From Bacillota bacterium (GTDB lineage: Bacteria; Bacillota_A; Clostridia; Lachnospirales; Lachnospiraceae), in contig JAEYMU010000056.1 of assembly GCA_023407175.1 (NCBI GenBank), forward strand, positions 1 to 64,000: 64,000 bases of DNA. Direction: 5' to 3'. A program made the translations under genes and the position numbers. Each line of letters opens with the position of its first letter. The stretch's first letter is position 1. This document shows, one piece after another, positions 8,702-17,629 of the stretch. The notes below the pieces were generated by a model. It was given only the letters and a program-made list of their open reading frames with translations. It had not been told where the DNA came from and ran no database searches.

Positions 8702-10539
8702 GATTTCTTCCCCATCTGGCTCATAACCATTTCATAATAATGGCCCTGCTCTTCCATCAGGCTTTGATGGTTTCCGTATTCCAGTATCTGTCCGTCACCG
8801 ATCACCATAATATGATCTGCATCACGGATGGTGGAAAGACGGTGGGCAATCAGAAAGCTGGTTCGGCTTTGCATAAGCCGGACCAGAGCATTCTGTATGG
8901 CCTTTTCGGTCTTTGTATCAACACTGCTGGTGGCTTCATCCAAAATTAATATCGGGCTGTCACAAAGCACCGCCCGGGCAATCGCAATGAGCTGCCTTTG
9001 TCCCTGGCTTAGGTTGTCGGCAGCAGCGAGCACCATTGTTTGATACCCCTTAGGCAGCTTATTGATAAAATTATGGGCATGGGCAATTTTTGCCGCATTG
9101 ATTACCTCCTCTGTAGTAGCGTCATTCCTTGAATAACGGATATTGTCCAGAATAGTTCCGCTGAACAGTCCGGTATCCTGCAGCACCACGGAGAAGCATT
9201 TTCTTAAGCTGTCCCTCTTGATATGGGAAATCGGAACACGGTCAATCAATATCTCACCGCTGTCCGCATCATAAAATCTGGTCAGCAAATTGACTATGGT
9301 GGTTTTGCCGGCGCCGGTCTCTCCTACCAGTGCAATTACCTCACCGGGCTTTACCTGAAAGCTGACATTCTTAAGTATGGGCTTTGACTTTTGATAAGAA
9401 AAGAATACATTATGAAAAATAACCTCTCCTGCCGGCTTCTCCATGACAACGGCGTCCTCTTCATCCGGGGTTTCTTCTTCAAAATCCAGAATTTCAAAAA
9501 TCCGTTCCGCTCCGGCAAGTGCCGATTGAATGGTGTTAAACATCCCTGCAATGGCATTCAGCGGCTGCCCGAATTGCTTGGAATAGCTTAAAAAGCTGAC
9601 CACTGTGCCAACCTGCAGGCCATAGCTTACCGACAGAATGCCCCCCGTTATGGCCACAATGGCAAATATCAGGTTATTTATAACATTCATCAGCGGCATC
9701 ATATAGCCGGACCATACCATAGCCCGGTAGCTGCTCTCCCGCAGACGCCCGTTTATCTCCCCAAACTGCTCAAGAACTGCCTCCTGCCGGTCAAAGGCCT
9801 TCACCATCTTTAATCCGAGTATATTTTCTTCAATAAGACCATTCAAGGCTCCCAGATTCCTCTGCTGTGCCAGAAAGAAAGCCCGGCTTTTTACGGCAAT
9901 TATCTTTGTTAACAGGGAAACCAGCGGTACACAGAGCAAAACCACAAGGGTAAGCCACAGATTCAACCGAAGCATTACAGCCAGGGCTCCCACAAGGGTT
10001 ATTATGCTGGAGATCAGCTGGGTTGTCGTTTGTGCTATCGTCGTACTGATATTATCCACATCGTTGGTTATTCTGCTCATGGTATCCCCATGGGAGCGTG
10101 TATCGTAAAATCCAAGGGGAAGCTTCTGCATTTTCTTGAAAAATTCCTTACGAAGCGTATAAACCAGCTTCTGTGATATACGCAGCATAATTATGCCATT
10201 GATTGAATTGATCAGCCAATTGACCAGATACAGGCACAGTATAGTAATCAGAAGCGAGGCCAGTTTGCCGGTGTCCACACTCCGGTCGGCAATATGGAAG
10301 GTGTTAAAAGACTTTCCTACAAAATACGGAATTGCCACCAGAATAAGAGCTGAAATAACTGTGAGTAAAATTGCTGCAAAGATACTCTTTGCCCACCGGA
10401 TATATATTTTAACAAGCCTTACAAAGGTCCCCCTGATATTTTTCGGTTTTGCAGTAGGTGCAAAGCGCATACCCGGATTTCCTCCCGGATGATGGCCCAT
10501 TACCGGCCCCCTCTGAGGCGAAGCGGTATTTCCTGCCAT
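8698..10539 (-). CDS. Heterodimeric ABC exporter subunit, catalytic half
   Basis: This 613-residue half-transporter has about 85 N-terminal residues with a Pro/Gly-rich start, six membrane helices (roughly 60-340), then an ATPase domain with Walker A GETGAGKT, Walker B ILILDE with the catalytic Glu, and a signature written LSQGQ instead of LSGGQ. It starts 3 bases after the partner gene. The partner has the complementary defect, so the two probably form one BmrCD/TM287-288-like exporter for drugs, lipids or peptides. It is the last gene of the MerR-ABC-ABC operon. Confidence 0.92.
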   Translation of the reverse strand: MAGNTASPQRGPVMGHHPGGNPGMRFAPTAKPKNIRGTFVRLVKIYIRWAKSIFAAILLTVISALILVAIPYFVGKSFNTFHIADRSVDTGKLASLLITILCLYLVNWLINSINGIIMLRISQKLVYTLRKEFFKKMQKLPLGFYDTRSHGDTMSRITNDVDNISTTIAQTTTQLISSIITLVGALAVMLRLNLWLTLVVLLCVPLVSLLTKIIAVKSRAFFLAQQRNLGALNGLIEENILGLKMVKAFDRQEAVLEQFGEINGRLRESSYRAMVWSGYMMPLMNVINNLIFAIVAITGGILSVSYGLQVGTVVSFLSYSKQFGQPLNAIAGMFNTIQSALAGAERIFEILDFEEETPDEEDAVVMEKPAGEVIFHNVFFSYQKSKPILKNVSFQVKPGEVIALVGETGAGKTTIVNLLTRFYDADSGEILIDRVPISHIKRDSLRKCFSVVLQDTGLFSGTILDNIRYSRNDATTEEVINAAKIAHAHNFINKLPKGYQTMVLAAADNLSQGQRQLIAIARAVLCDSPILILDEATSSVDTKTEKAIQNALVRLMQSRTSFLIAHRLSTIRDADHIMVIGDGQILEYGNHQSLMEEQGHYYEMVMSQMGKKS

Positions 10540-10542
10540 ATG

Positions 10543-12261
10543 CTATCCCTCCCTTGCGCTGTCAATCTGTGTGTGATAAATGTCCCGGTAGACCTCGCAG
10601 GAGCTCATCAATTCCTCATGGGTACCAAAGCCAACCCTTCTGCCATTCTCCATAACCAGAATTTTATCCGCAGCCATGGCTGTTCCGCATCGCTGCGTAA
10701 TAGTGATAACAGTTTGCTCCCATTCCTGCTGCTTCAGCTGTTCCCTTACCCGTGCCTCCGTTACGGCATCAAGTGCACTTGTCGCATCATCCAAAATCAA
10801 CACCGGGGCTTTCTTAAGCAAAGCCCGTGCAATGGAAATCCGCTGTTTTTGTCCGCCGGACAAATTGACTCCGCCACTTCCGAGAACACTATCATATCCG
10901 TCCGGCATATGCTCGATAAAATCAGCCTGTGCCTGTTTTGCCGATTTTTCCAGCATATCCATGGAGGCATTGCTGTCTCCCCATCTGATATTATCCGCTA
11001 CCGTCCCTGAAAACAACATCGACTTTTGCATGGCGACCGCTATCTCACTTCGTATTTCATCCGTACCAAGGGATTTTATATCATAGCCGCCCAGCCTTAT
11101 ACTTCCGCTGTCGGCATCATAAAATCGCAGCAGTAACCAGACAATGGTTGATTTTCCGCTTCCCGTCGGACCTATGATCGCCAGGCTTTCACCACTGCCA
11201 ATTTCAAAGGAAAGCTCCTTGATTGCCGGTTCACCGCTGCCGTTCGGATAAGCAAAGGTCACCTGATCGAAGACAATACTTCCCTCCGGCCTTCGCTGCT
11301 TTCCGGTCCTTGGATAATCTTCCTCACATTCAAAAACTTCGGCAATCCGTATGGTAGAGGCCTTGGTTCGTACAAACATGGTAAATACATTGGTTATCAT
11401 AATCAGCGAGGTAAGAATTTGGGCCATATAAATGGTAAAGGCGGTGATATCTCCCGTATTGGCCAGATTTATCATAAATAATCTGCTGCCTGCATAAATG
11501 GCCGCAGCCGTTCCGGCTCCGACCACAAGTGTTAAAAGCGGCGTAATCACAGTAATAACCATCTGTGAAGCTACTCCCTTTTGCATTAAATTCAGATTCA
11601 CATTGTCAAATTTATCTGTCTCCTTCTCATAGGTGCCAAAGGCCTTAACGATTCGAACACCGATTAAGTATTCCTGTACCTTTGAATTCAACTGATCCAC
11701 GGCTGTCTGAAGCTGATTAAATCTTGGAAAGCTCACCTTCATGCTGATATAAATCAGTATTGTAACAATAGCCACCACACCATAGATAATAAGACTAAGC
11801 CTCATATTCAGCAGGCTGGCCAGTATGATACTTCCGATGCAGGTAATGGGCGCCTTGAGGAAAATACGCATGATTCCGTTTACAAACATAATAACCTGTG
11901 CGGAATCGTTTGTCATACGTGTAATCAGCGAGCCACTCTCGATTTTATCTGCACTTTTTTCTGAAAATGAGATGATTTTTTTAAATAAATCCAGACGTAA
12001 ATCCGCACCCATCGCCTGGGAGACATAGCCTGCCAGATTATTTCTTATTACCGCAAAGCAGGCTCCTGCCAGAGTAACAAACAGCATAATGCCGCCCCAG
12101 TGATAAACTCTCTCCAGAGAGCCTTTTTCAATTCCGCTGTTAATAATATGGGACATCAGCGTAGGTCCCATCAGATCACAGACCGCCTCCAGAGTCACAC
12201 ACAAAACAGATATGAGAAATGGAACCTTGTATTTATTGAAATATTTCCCGTAAAGCCTCAT
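10543..12261 (-). CDS. Heterodimeric ABC exporter subunit, degenerate half
   Basis: This 572-residue half-transporter has six membrane helices (about 15-300) and an ATPase domain with Walker A GPTGSGKS, a canonical LSGGQ signature and Walker B LILDD. The residue normally the catalytic Glu is Asp, which marks the non-hydrolysing site of heterodimeric exporters. Together with the next gene, which has Glu but LSQGQ, it should assemble one consensus and one degenerate ATP site. It begins 18 bases after the MerR gene. Confidence 0.92.
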   Translation of the reverse strand: MRLYGKYFNKYKVPFLISVLCVTLEAVCDLMGPTLMSHIINSGIEKGSLERVYHWGGIMLFVTLAGACFAVIRNNLAGYVSQAMGADLRLDLFKKIISFSEKSADKIESGSLITRMTNDSAQVIMFVNGIMRIFLKAPITCIGSIILASLLNMRLSLIIYGVVAIVTILIYISMKVSFPRFNQLQTAVDQLNSKVQEYLIGVRIVKAFGTYEKETDKFDNVNLNLMQKGVASQMVITVITPLLTLVVGAGTAAAIYAGSRLFMINLANTGDITAFTIYMAQILTSLIMITNVFTMFVRTKASTIRIAEVFECEEDYPRTGKQRRPEGSIVFDQVTFAYPNGSGEPAIKELSFEIGSGESLAIIGPTGSGKSTIVWLLLRFYDADSGSIRLGGYDIKSLGTDEIRSEIAVAMQKSMLFSGTVADNIRWGDSNASMDMLEKSAKQAQADFIEHMPDGYDSVLGSGGVNLSGGQKQRISIARALLKKAPVLILDDATSALDAVTEARVREQLKQQEWEQTVITITQRCGTAMAADKILVMENGRRVGFGTHEELMSSCEVYRDIYHTQIDSAREG

Positions 12262-12279
12262 AATGCCATCATACCGCCC

Positions 12280-12684
12280 TTACTTATTTTCCTCAATTGA
12301 TCTAAGCTCTTCCAATATTTCCAGATACCTTTTCTTTACTGATTGCATCGCTTCCGCTTTATGATCAATCAGATTAATCTGGGCTTCAATCTCTTTCCTG
12401 GACTTTTCAATAAGCTCATGGTCCCGGCTTTTTCCCTCAAGGATACTGCGTATCACCAGCTCCAGTTCAAAAATGCCCTTCACCTCATCCAGGCAAAAGC
12501 CCAGGCTTCCCTTGTAGGACTTGATACGGTTAATTTTCTCAATGTCCTCCTCCGAATACAGCCGGTATTTTGCCTCTGTTCTAAGAGGTTTTATCAGCTC
12601 TATACTCTCATAGTAACGAATGGAGCGTTTTGTAAGTCCCGTTCGATTCGCAACCTCTTCTATCCGGTAATACTTCTTTTCCAT
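12280..12684 (-). CDS. MerR family transcriptional regulator
   Basis: The 134-residue product has an N-terminal MerR winged helix (YYRIEEVANRTGLTKRSIRY, residues 5-24), then a dimerisation helix and a short C-terminal effector region without a metal-binding Cys pair. I chose the start at 12684 because GGAGG precedes it at a normal distance; an earlier ATG would add 10 residues. Being the first gene of an operon with two ABC exporter genes, it probably senses a toxic compound and controls the exporter. A palindrome over its own promoter supports autoregulation. Confidence 0.88.
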   Translation of the reverse strand: MEKKYYRIEEVANRTGLTKRSIRYYESIELIKPLRTEAKYRLYSEEDIEKINRIKSYKGSLGFCLDEVKGIFELELVIRSILEGKSRDHELIEKSRKEIEAQINLIDHKAEAMQSVKKRYLEILEELRSIEENK

Positions 12685-12703
12685 ACACACACCTCCGGTT
12701 TCC

Positions 12704-12740
12704 ATTATATACAACTATAACATTAACGTCAATGTTATAG
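12704..12740 (-). promoter_or_regulatory. MerR operon promoter with overlapping palindrome
   Basis: On the minus strand the boxes are -35 TTGACG (12732-12727) and -10 TATAAT (12709-12704) with 17 bases between. A perfect 10-bp inverted repeat, CTATAACATT / AATGTTATAG (12715-12724 and 12731-12740), covers the -35 box and most of the spacer. This is the expected place for the MerR-family protein to bind. Confidence 0.6.
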
Positions 12741-12844
12741 CTAAAATAAAGACGCATCCATTTTGAATGGAAACCTAAGGCCATCAGAATCTGCCTTGAA
12801 GTTTTTTCAGAATGAATGCGTTCCATCATTTGCAGCATCCGGTT

Positions 12845-14020
12845 TTACAGCATTAAGCGGTAAATACTTATAACATCCTTCTCACCTAGTTCTACGAAGC
12901 CACCGATGGTACCCTGACGGACATCTCCATAGCAGGCAAGATGGGCCATTTTCTCGATATCCTCTTCTCTTGCTCCAAGCTCTGCAAAGTTTTGCGGCAT
13001 GCCAATGGATTTTAAGAAACGCCGGAAGGCCTCAATGCCTGCTTTTGCCGTAGCCTCAGGATTTGCAAAGTCCATCTGACAGCCCCAGACACGAACCGCC
13101 AGCTGTGCAAAGCGGGCTACATCCTGCTTTAAATTATAGGTCATCCAAGCCGGAAATACTACTGCCAGACCGGCGCCATGAGCACAGTCGTAGATTGCAG
13201 AAAGTTCATGCTCGATATTATGACTTGCCCAATCCTGGGTCCTGCCGACTCCGCAGGAATTATTGTGTGCCATCATACCGGCCCACATAATATTCGCCTG
13301 TGCCTGATAATTATTTGGATCCTGTATTACACGAGGTGCCTCATGAATCATGGTTAACAGCAGACCTTCAATCATCCGGTCTGTAACCTCCACCTCTTTT
13401 GTCGTAGTAAAATAGCGCTCCAGCAAATGAGCCATGATATCTGTTATCCCGCAGGCAATCTGATAGGGCGGCAGCGTCTGGGTCAATGCCGGATTTAATA
13501 TAGAGAAGGACGGCCGTAAAGCCTCTCCCGAGGCTCCGCGCTTATACATTCCATCCTCGTAGGTAATTACGGCATCCGGAGAGCCTTCACTTCCTGCCGC
13601 CGAAATGGTCAGAACCGTACCGATGGGCAGGGCTTTTGTTATCTCCTTCTCCTGAAAGAAATCCCAGAAATCACCGTCATATACAACGCCTGCCGCAATT
13701 GCCTTGGCAGAATCGATCGTACTTCCTCCTCCCACCGCCAGTACAAAATCCACCTTTTCTCTCCGGCAAAGATCAATACCTTCATATACCAATCCGCTTC
13801 TTGGATTTGGTTTGACTCCTCCAAGCTCGGCAAAGTCTATCCCTTCCGCTTTCAATGAAGCTTTAACCCGGTCAAGCAATCCAGAGCGTACAACAGAGCC
13901 GCCGCCATAATGAATCAGCACCTTACTTCCTCCAAAGCGCTTTACATATTGACCGGTATGATTTTCTTCCTCCTTGCCAAATACAAAATAGGTCGGACTG
14001 TAAAATACGAAATTCTCCAT
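12845..14020 (-). CDS. Iron-containing alcohol dehydrogenase (butanol dehydrogenase type)
   Basis: This 391-residue enzyme belongs to the group III alcohol dehydrogenases (BdhA/YqhD-like) that reduce aldehydes with NAD(P)H in the cytosol. GGGSTIDSAKAIAAG (97-111) is the nucleotide-binding signature. Asp194, His198, His267 and His281 fall exactly where the family binds its metal. Such enzymes act in fermentation or aldehyde detoxification. The gene is monocistronic. The upstream region carries a fragment of a dispersed repeat. Confidence 0.92.
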   Translation of the reverse strand: MENFVFYSPTYFVFGKEEENHTGQYVKRFGGSKVLIHYGGGSVVRSGLLDRVKASLKAEGIDFAELGGVKPNPRSGLVYEGIDLCRREKVDFVLAVGGGSTIDSAKAIAAGVVYDGDFWDFFQEKEITKALPIGTVLTISAAGSEGSPDAVITYEDGMYKRGASGEALRPSFSILNPALTQTLPPYQIACGITDIMAHLLERYFTTTKEVEVTDRMIEGLLLTMIHEAPRVIQDPNNYQAQANIMWAGMMAHNNSCGVGRTQDWASHNIEHELSAIYDCAHGAGLAVVFPAWMTYNLKQDVARFAQLAVRVWGCQMDFANPEATAKAGIEAFRRFLKSIGMPQNFAELGAREEDIEKMAHLACYGDVRQGTIGGFVELGEKDVISIYRLML

Positions 14021-14077
14021 ACATCTATCCCTTCTTTCTAATAATTTTAATCATCAGGTAATTGCGAAACAATCTAG

Positions 14078-14129
14078 TCTACTGAATTTTTCGAACAACA
14101 GATACAAATTTCTTCGCTCCAACGCTCCT
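14078..14129. repeat. Dispersed repeat, partial copy
   Basis: These 52 bases match 50255-50306 with two differences in the compared stretch. At 50255 the stretch is the left half of a palindromic element; here the right arm is missing, so this copy appears truncated or decayed. It lies in the intergenic region between the alcohol dehydrogenase and the MFS gene. Confidence 0.7.
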
Positions 14130-14224
14130 GTTTTTATTACGCTTGTTCTTATTATAACCGATGGCAGAAATATTACAAGAAGCACATTTCAGAGACTTTT
14201 TCCTTGGAATCCCGATATCCCCAC

Positions 14225-14253
14225 TTGACGAATACTATATATTTCATTATCCT
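14225..14253 (+). promoter_or_regulatory. Probable promoter of the MFS gene
   Basis: -35 TTGACG (14225-14230), a 17-base spacer and -10 TATCCT (14248-14253), about 40 bases before the start codon. Confidence 0.4.
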
Positions 14254-14295
14254 TATTCTAGTCTTAAATAAACCACTGAAAAGGATACCAAAGCT

Positions 14296-15489
14296 ATGAA
14301 ACTGCTCAAAAGCCACAAACACACCTTATTTTCCTGCTATATCGGATATATTACCCAGGCTGTTGTAAATAATTTAGTCCCCCTGCTTTTTTTAACCTTC
14401 CGTAAGGAATATGGTTTATCCATAAAGGATGTTACCCTGCTTACCACCGTGAATTTCTGTACACAGCTTATCGTTGACTTTCTTTCTACAAAATTTGTTG
14501 ATCGAATCGGCTACCGGGCAGCGGCTGTCCTGGCACATGCCATGGCTGCCCTGGGACTTTTATCGATTACTGTATTTCCTGATATTTTCCCAAATCCTCT
14601 GTCGGGTCTTCTGGTCTCTGTAATCTTATATGCAGTCGGAGGCGGACTGCTGGAGGTAATCGTAAGCCCCATTGTGGAGGCCTGCCCAACCGAGCGTAAA
14701 GAGGCGGTTATGAGCCTTCTCCATTCCTTTTATTGCTGGGGACAGGTAGGAGTTGTACTGCTTTCCACCGCCTTCTTTGTCTTTATCGGCCTGGAGCATT
14801 GGAGATGGCTCTTTTGCCTTGTGTCAGTTATTCCTTTATTCAATCTGCTGTATTTTATGCGGGTACCGATCTATCCGCTGGTACAGGAGTCCCAGGGCCT
14901 GTCCATCCGAAGGCTCTTTTCCCTGGGCTCCTTCTGGCTCCTGCTGCTTCTGATGATCTGTGCCGGAGCCTCCGAATTATCCATGAGTCAATGGGCCTCC
15001 GCATTTGCAGAATCAGGACTTCACGTCTCAAAAACCGTAGGTGATCTGGCCGGCCCCTGTACCTTTGCCCTGCTCATGGGCCTTTCCCGGGTACTTTTTG
15101 CAAAATTCAGTACAAAAATCAGTCTGGTGAAGGCTATTTCCATAAGCAGTATCCTATGCCTGATCAGCTATCTGATTGCCGCATTATCTCCTAATGCGGT
15201 GTTAAGTCTGGTTGGCTGTGCCTTATGCGGCTTCTCCGTTGGTATCTTCTGGCCCGGAACCTTCAGCATCGCCGCCAAGGCCATCCGAAACGGAGGAACC
15301 GCCATGTTTGCTTTACTGGCCCTCGCCGGTGATCTGGGCTGCTCCGTCGGCCCCACCTTTGTTGGCTTTGTTTCCTCAAGCTTTCAGGATGATCTGCATA
15401 AGGGACTGCTTATCGCAACCGTTTTCCCCCTCCTGCTCCTCATCTCCTTATCCATGACCCGGATCATTCATAAACAGGACAAGGATTGA
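14296..15489 (+). CDS. MFS transporter
   Basis: The 397-residue product has about twelve membrane helices in two halves, as in the major facilitator superfamily, and resembles the fucose/glucose-type permeases (FucP/Gst-like). DFLSTKFVDRIGYRAA (near residues 60-75) corresponds to the loop 2-3 motif. It is followed by a convergent GH3/GH27 operon, so a sugar or short glycoside substrate is plausible but not shown. Its last 26 bases overlap the end of the convergent GH3 gene. The ribosome binding site (AAAGGA) is weak. Confidence 0.82.
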   Translation: MKLLKSHKHTLFSCYIGYITQAVVNNLVPLLFLTFRKEYGLSIKDVTLLTTVNFCTQLIVDFLSTKFVDRIGYRAAAVLAHAMAALGLLSITVFPDIFPNPLSGLLVSVILYAVGGGLLEVIVSPIVEACPTERKEAVMSLLHSFYCWGQVGVVLLSTAFFVFIGLEHWRWLFCLVSVIPLFNLLYFMRVPIYPLVQESQGLSIRRLFSLGSFWLLLLLMICAGASELSMSQWASAFAESGLHVSKTVGDLAGPCTFALLMGLSRVLFAKFSTKISLVKAISISSILCLISYLIAALSPNAVLSLVGCALCGFSVGIFWPGTFSIAAKAIRNGGTAMFALLALAGDLGCSVGPTFVGFVSSSFQDDLHKGLLIATVFPLLLLISLSMTRIIHKQDKD

Positions 15490-17629
15490 ACTTAGCCCAA
15501 ACAGTAAGTTTTATGGGTTCCTTGCCGGTCAGGGCAATACTTCTGGCATCCGGCTGTGAATCTCCCACATATATGGTATAGCTCCCAGGCTCAACCCTCC
15601 GGTTGCCATCGTTATCATACAGGCCAAAGGCCGCAAGCGGCAGCTTCATCTGAATTGTCTTTTCCTCTCCGGCTGACAGCTCCACCTTCCTGAAGGCCTT
15701 TAATTGTGGATTGGGCGTATCCGGCCGTTCGGCCTTTACATAAATTTGCACCGTGTCTCTGGCTTTCCTGCTTCCGGTATTGGCAATACGCAATTGAATT
15801 TGCACTCCCTCTTCGGTTAGCTGCTGCGTATCGGCTTTCACCTCGTCGATCTTAAACTCGGTATAGGATAAACCGTAACCAAAGGGATAGAGCGCTTCGT
15901 TTTTCATATAGCGGTAGGTTCGGTTCTTCATAGCATAATCTGTAAAGTCAGGCAGCTCCTCCGTAGAACGGTAGAAGGTTACCGGAAGCTTACCCTCCGG
16001 TGAGAACTCACCGAAGATAGCCTCCGCTATTGCTCTTCCTCCCTGCGCCCCGGGATACCAGCCCTGGATAATCGCCGGGATATGCTCCTGTGTCCAGTTA
16101 ATAGAAACTGCGCTGCCGGAGAGCACCACCAGAACTACCGGCTTGCCGCTTTCACAGATGGTTCTTAGGACCTCCTCCTGCAATCCGGGAAGCCTCAAAT
16201 CCGGCTTGTCACCGCTTGCATACTGGTTGCCCTCATCTCCCTCTTCTCCTTCAAGACCGGGGTCCAGCCCCATGCAGGCGATTACCACATCACTCAGCTC
16301 ACAGATCGCCTTTACCTCTGAGATACGATCATTATTCTCACCCAGAGCCTCCACCTTATCTTTATACAAATGGCAGCCCTCGGAATAATATATCCGGGCC
16401 GAGTCGCCCAGATAATCCTGGATGCCCTCGCTGATGGTTACATAGCGGGAAGCAGTTCCTTCATAATTACCCACCAGCGCCCTCCGGTTATTTGCGTTCG
16501 GCCCGATCACACCAATGCTCTTGATCTTATTCTTATCCAGGGGAAGCAGCTCATTCTCATTTTTTAAAAGTACTAAAATCCTTCTTGCAGCATCAAGGTT
16601 TTTCTCCTCCATACTGTGGGAGTTCACTTCCTCGTAGGACAGGGTATGGTAGGGAACCTTGGAGGCCTCCTCAAATAGCCCCAGCTTAATCCTTGTAGTG
16701 TACAGTCTCTCTACAGCTGTAGTAATCTGTTCCTCTGTTACCAGCCCGCGCTTTACCGCTTCTTCAAGATACAGGAAAATATTGCCGCAGTTTAAATCAC
16801 AGCCCATATTTACCGCCAGGGCTACCGATTGAAGCGGTCCCTCGGTAACATGGTGGTTCTCATGAAAATCCTTTACTGCCCAGCAATCCGATACGACATG
16901 TCCGTCAAAGCCCCATTTGTCCCGAAGTATTTCCCCCAGTAAAAGCCGGCTGCCGCAGCAGGGCTCCCCGTTGGTGCGGTTATATGCCCCCATTACCGTC
17001 TCAACCTTTGCTTCCTTTACGCAGGCTTCAAAGGCAGGCAGATAGGTTTCATACAAATCCTGGGTCGATACCTGTGCATCAAAGCTGTGGCGCAAATCCT
17101 CCGGTCCGGAATGAACCGCAAAATGCTTTGCACAGGCAGCAGCCTTAAGATAGTTTTCGTCATGCCCCTGGAGACCGTTGATAAACCGGACTGCCAGCTT
17201 TGCAGTAAGATAAGGGTCCTCGCCGTAGGTCTCATGTCCCCTTCCCCATCTGGGATCTCTGAAAATGTTGACATTCGGCGCCCAGAAGGTTAAGCCCTTA
17301 TAGATATCCGTATCATTGAATTTCTGCTGTATATTGAATTTAGCCCTGGCCTCAGTCGATATGGCATCACCGACGCTCTCCATAAGCTCCTCGTCAAAGG
17401 AGGCTGCCAGTCCGATTGCCTGGGGGAAAACAGTTGCAACACCGGCTCTTGCCACTCCGTGCAGTGCCTCATTCCACCAATTATAAGACTTGATTCCCAG
17501 TCTTTTTATCGCAGGTGCCTGATGCAGCATCTGAAGGCATTTTTCCTGTGTTGTCATTTTCCTTACAATTTCTTTCGCCCTTTTCTTATACTCTTCAATC
17601 TTCTCCTTGTTATGAATTAACTCGCTCAT
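15464..17629 (-). CDS. Glycoside hydrolase family 3 (beta-xylosidase/beta-glucosidase type)
   Basis: The product has 721 residues without a signal peptide, so it is cytosolic. The GH3 N-terminal barrel carries RDPRWGRGHETYGEDPYL and the nucleophile Asp248 in VVSDCWAV. The alpha/beta sandwich domain and a C-terminal FnIII-like domain (about 590-715) follow. The RWGRGHETYGEDP form and ELRH-like loop are usual for the xylosidase/arabinosidase branch. It would remove terminal beta-sugars from imported oligosaccharides. It overlaps the upstream GH27 gene by 4 bases, so the two are translated together. Confidence 0.9.
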   Translation of the reverse strand: MSELIHNKEKIEEYKKRAKEIVRKMTTQEKCLQMLHQAPAIKRLGIKSYNWWNEALHGVARAGVATVFPQAIGLAASFDEELMESVGDAISTEARAKFNIQQKFNDTDIYKGLTFWAPNVNIFRDPRWGRGHETYGEDPYLTAKLAVRFINGLQGHDENYLKAAACAKHFAVHSGPEDLRHSFDAQVSTQDLYETYLPAFEACVKEAKVETVMGAYNRTNGEPCCGSRLLLGEILRDKWGFDGHVVSDCWAVKDFHENHHVTEGPLQSVALAVNMGCDLNCGNIFLYLEEAVKRGLVTEEQITTAVERLYTTRIKLGLFEEASKVPYHTLSYEEVNSHSMEEKNLDAARRILVLLKNENELLPLDKNKIKSIGVIGPNANNRRALVGNYEGTASRYVTISEGIQDYLGDSARIYYSEGCHLYKDKVEALGENNDRISEVKAICELSDVVIACMGLDPGLEGEEGDEGNQYASGDKPDLRLPGLQEEVLRTICESGKPVVLVVLSGSAVSINWTQEHIPAIIQGWYPGAQGGRAIAEAIFGEFSPEGKLPVTFYRSTEELPDFTDYAMKNRTYRYMKNEALYPFGYGLSYTEFKIDEVKADTQQLTEEGVQIQLRIANTGSRKARDTVQIYVKAERPDTPNPQLKAFRKVELSAGEEKTIQMKLPLAAFGLYDNDGNRRVEPGSYTIYVGDSQPDARSIALTGKEPIKLTVWAKFNPCPVYE

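Noticed and set aside
12608..12838. Minus-strand frame overlapping the MerR start
   Set aside because: It covers the MerR promoter and lacks a ribosome binding site and homologue-like composition.
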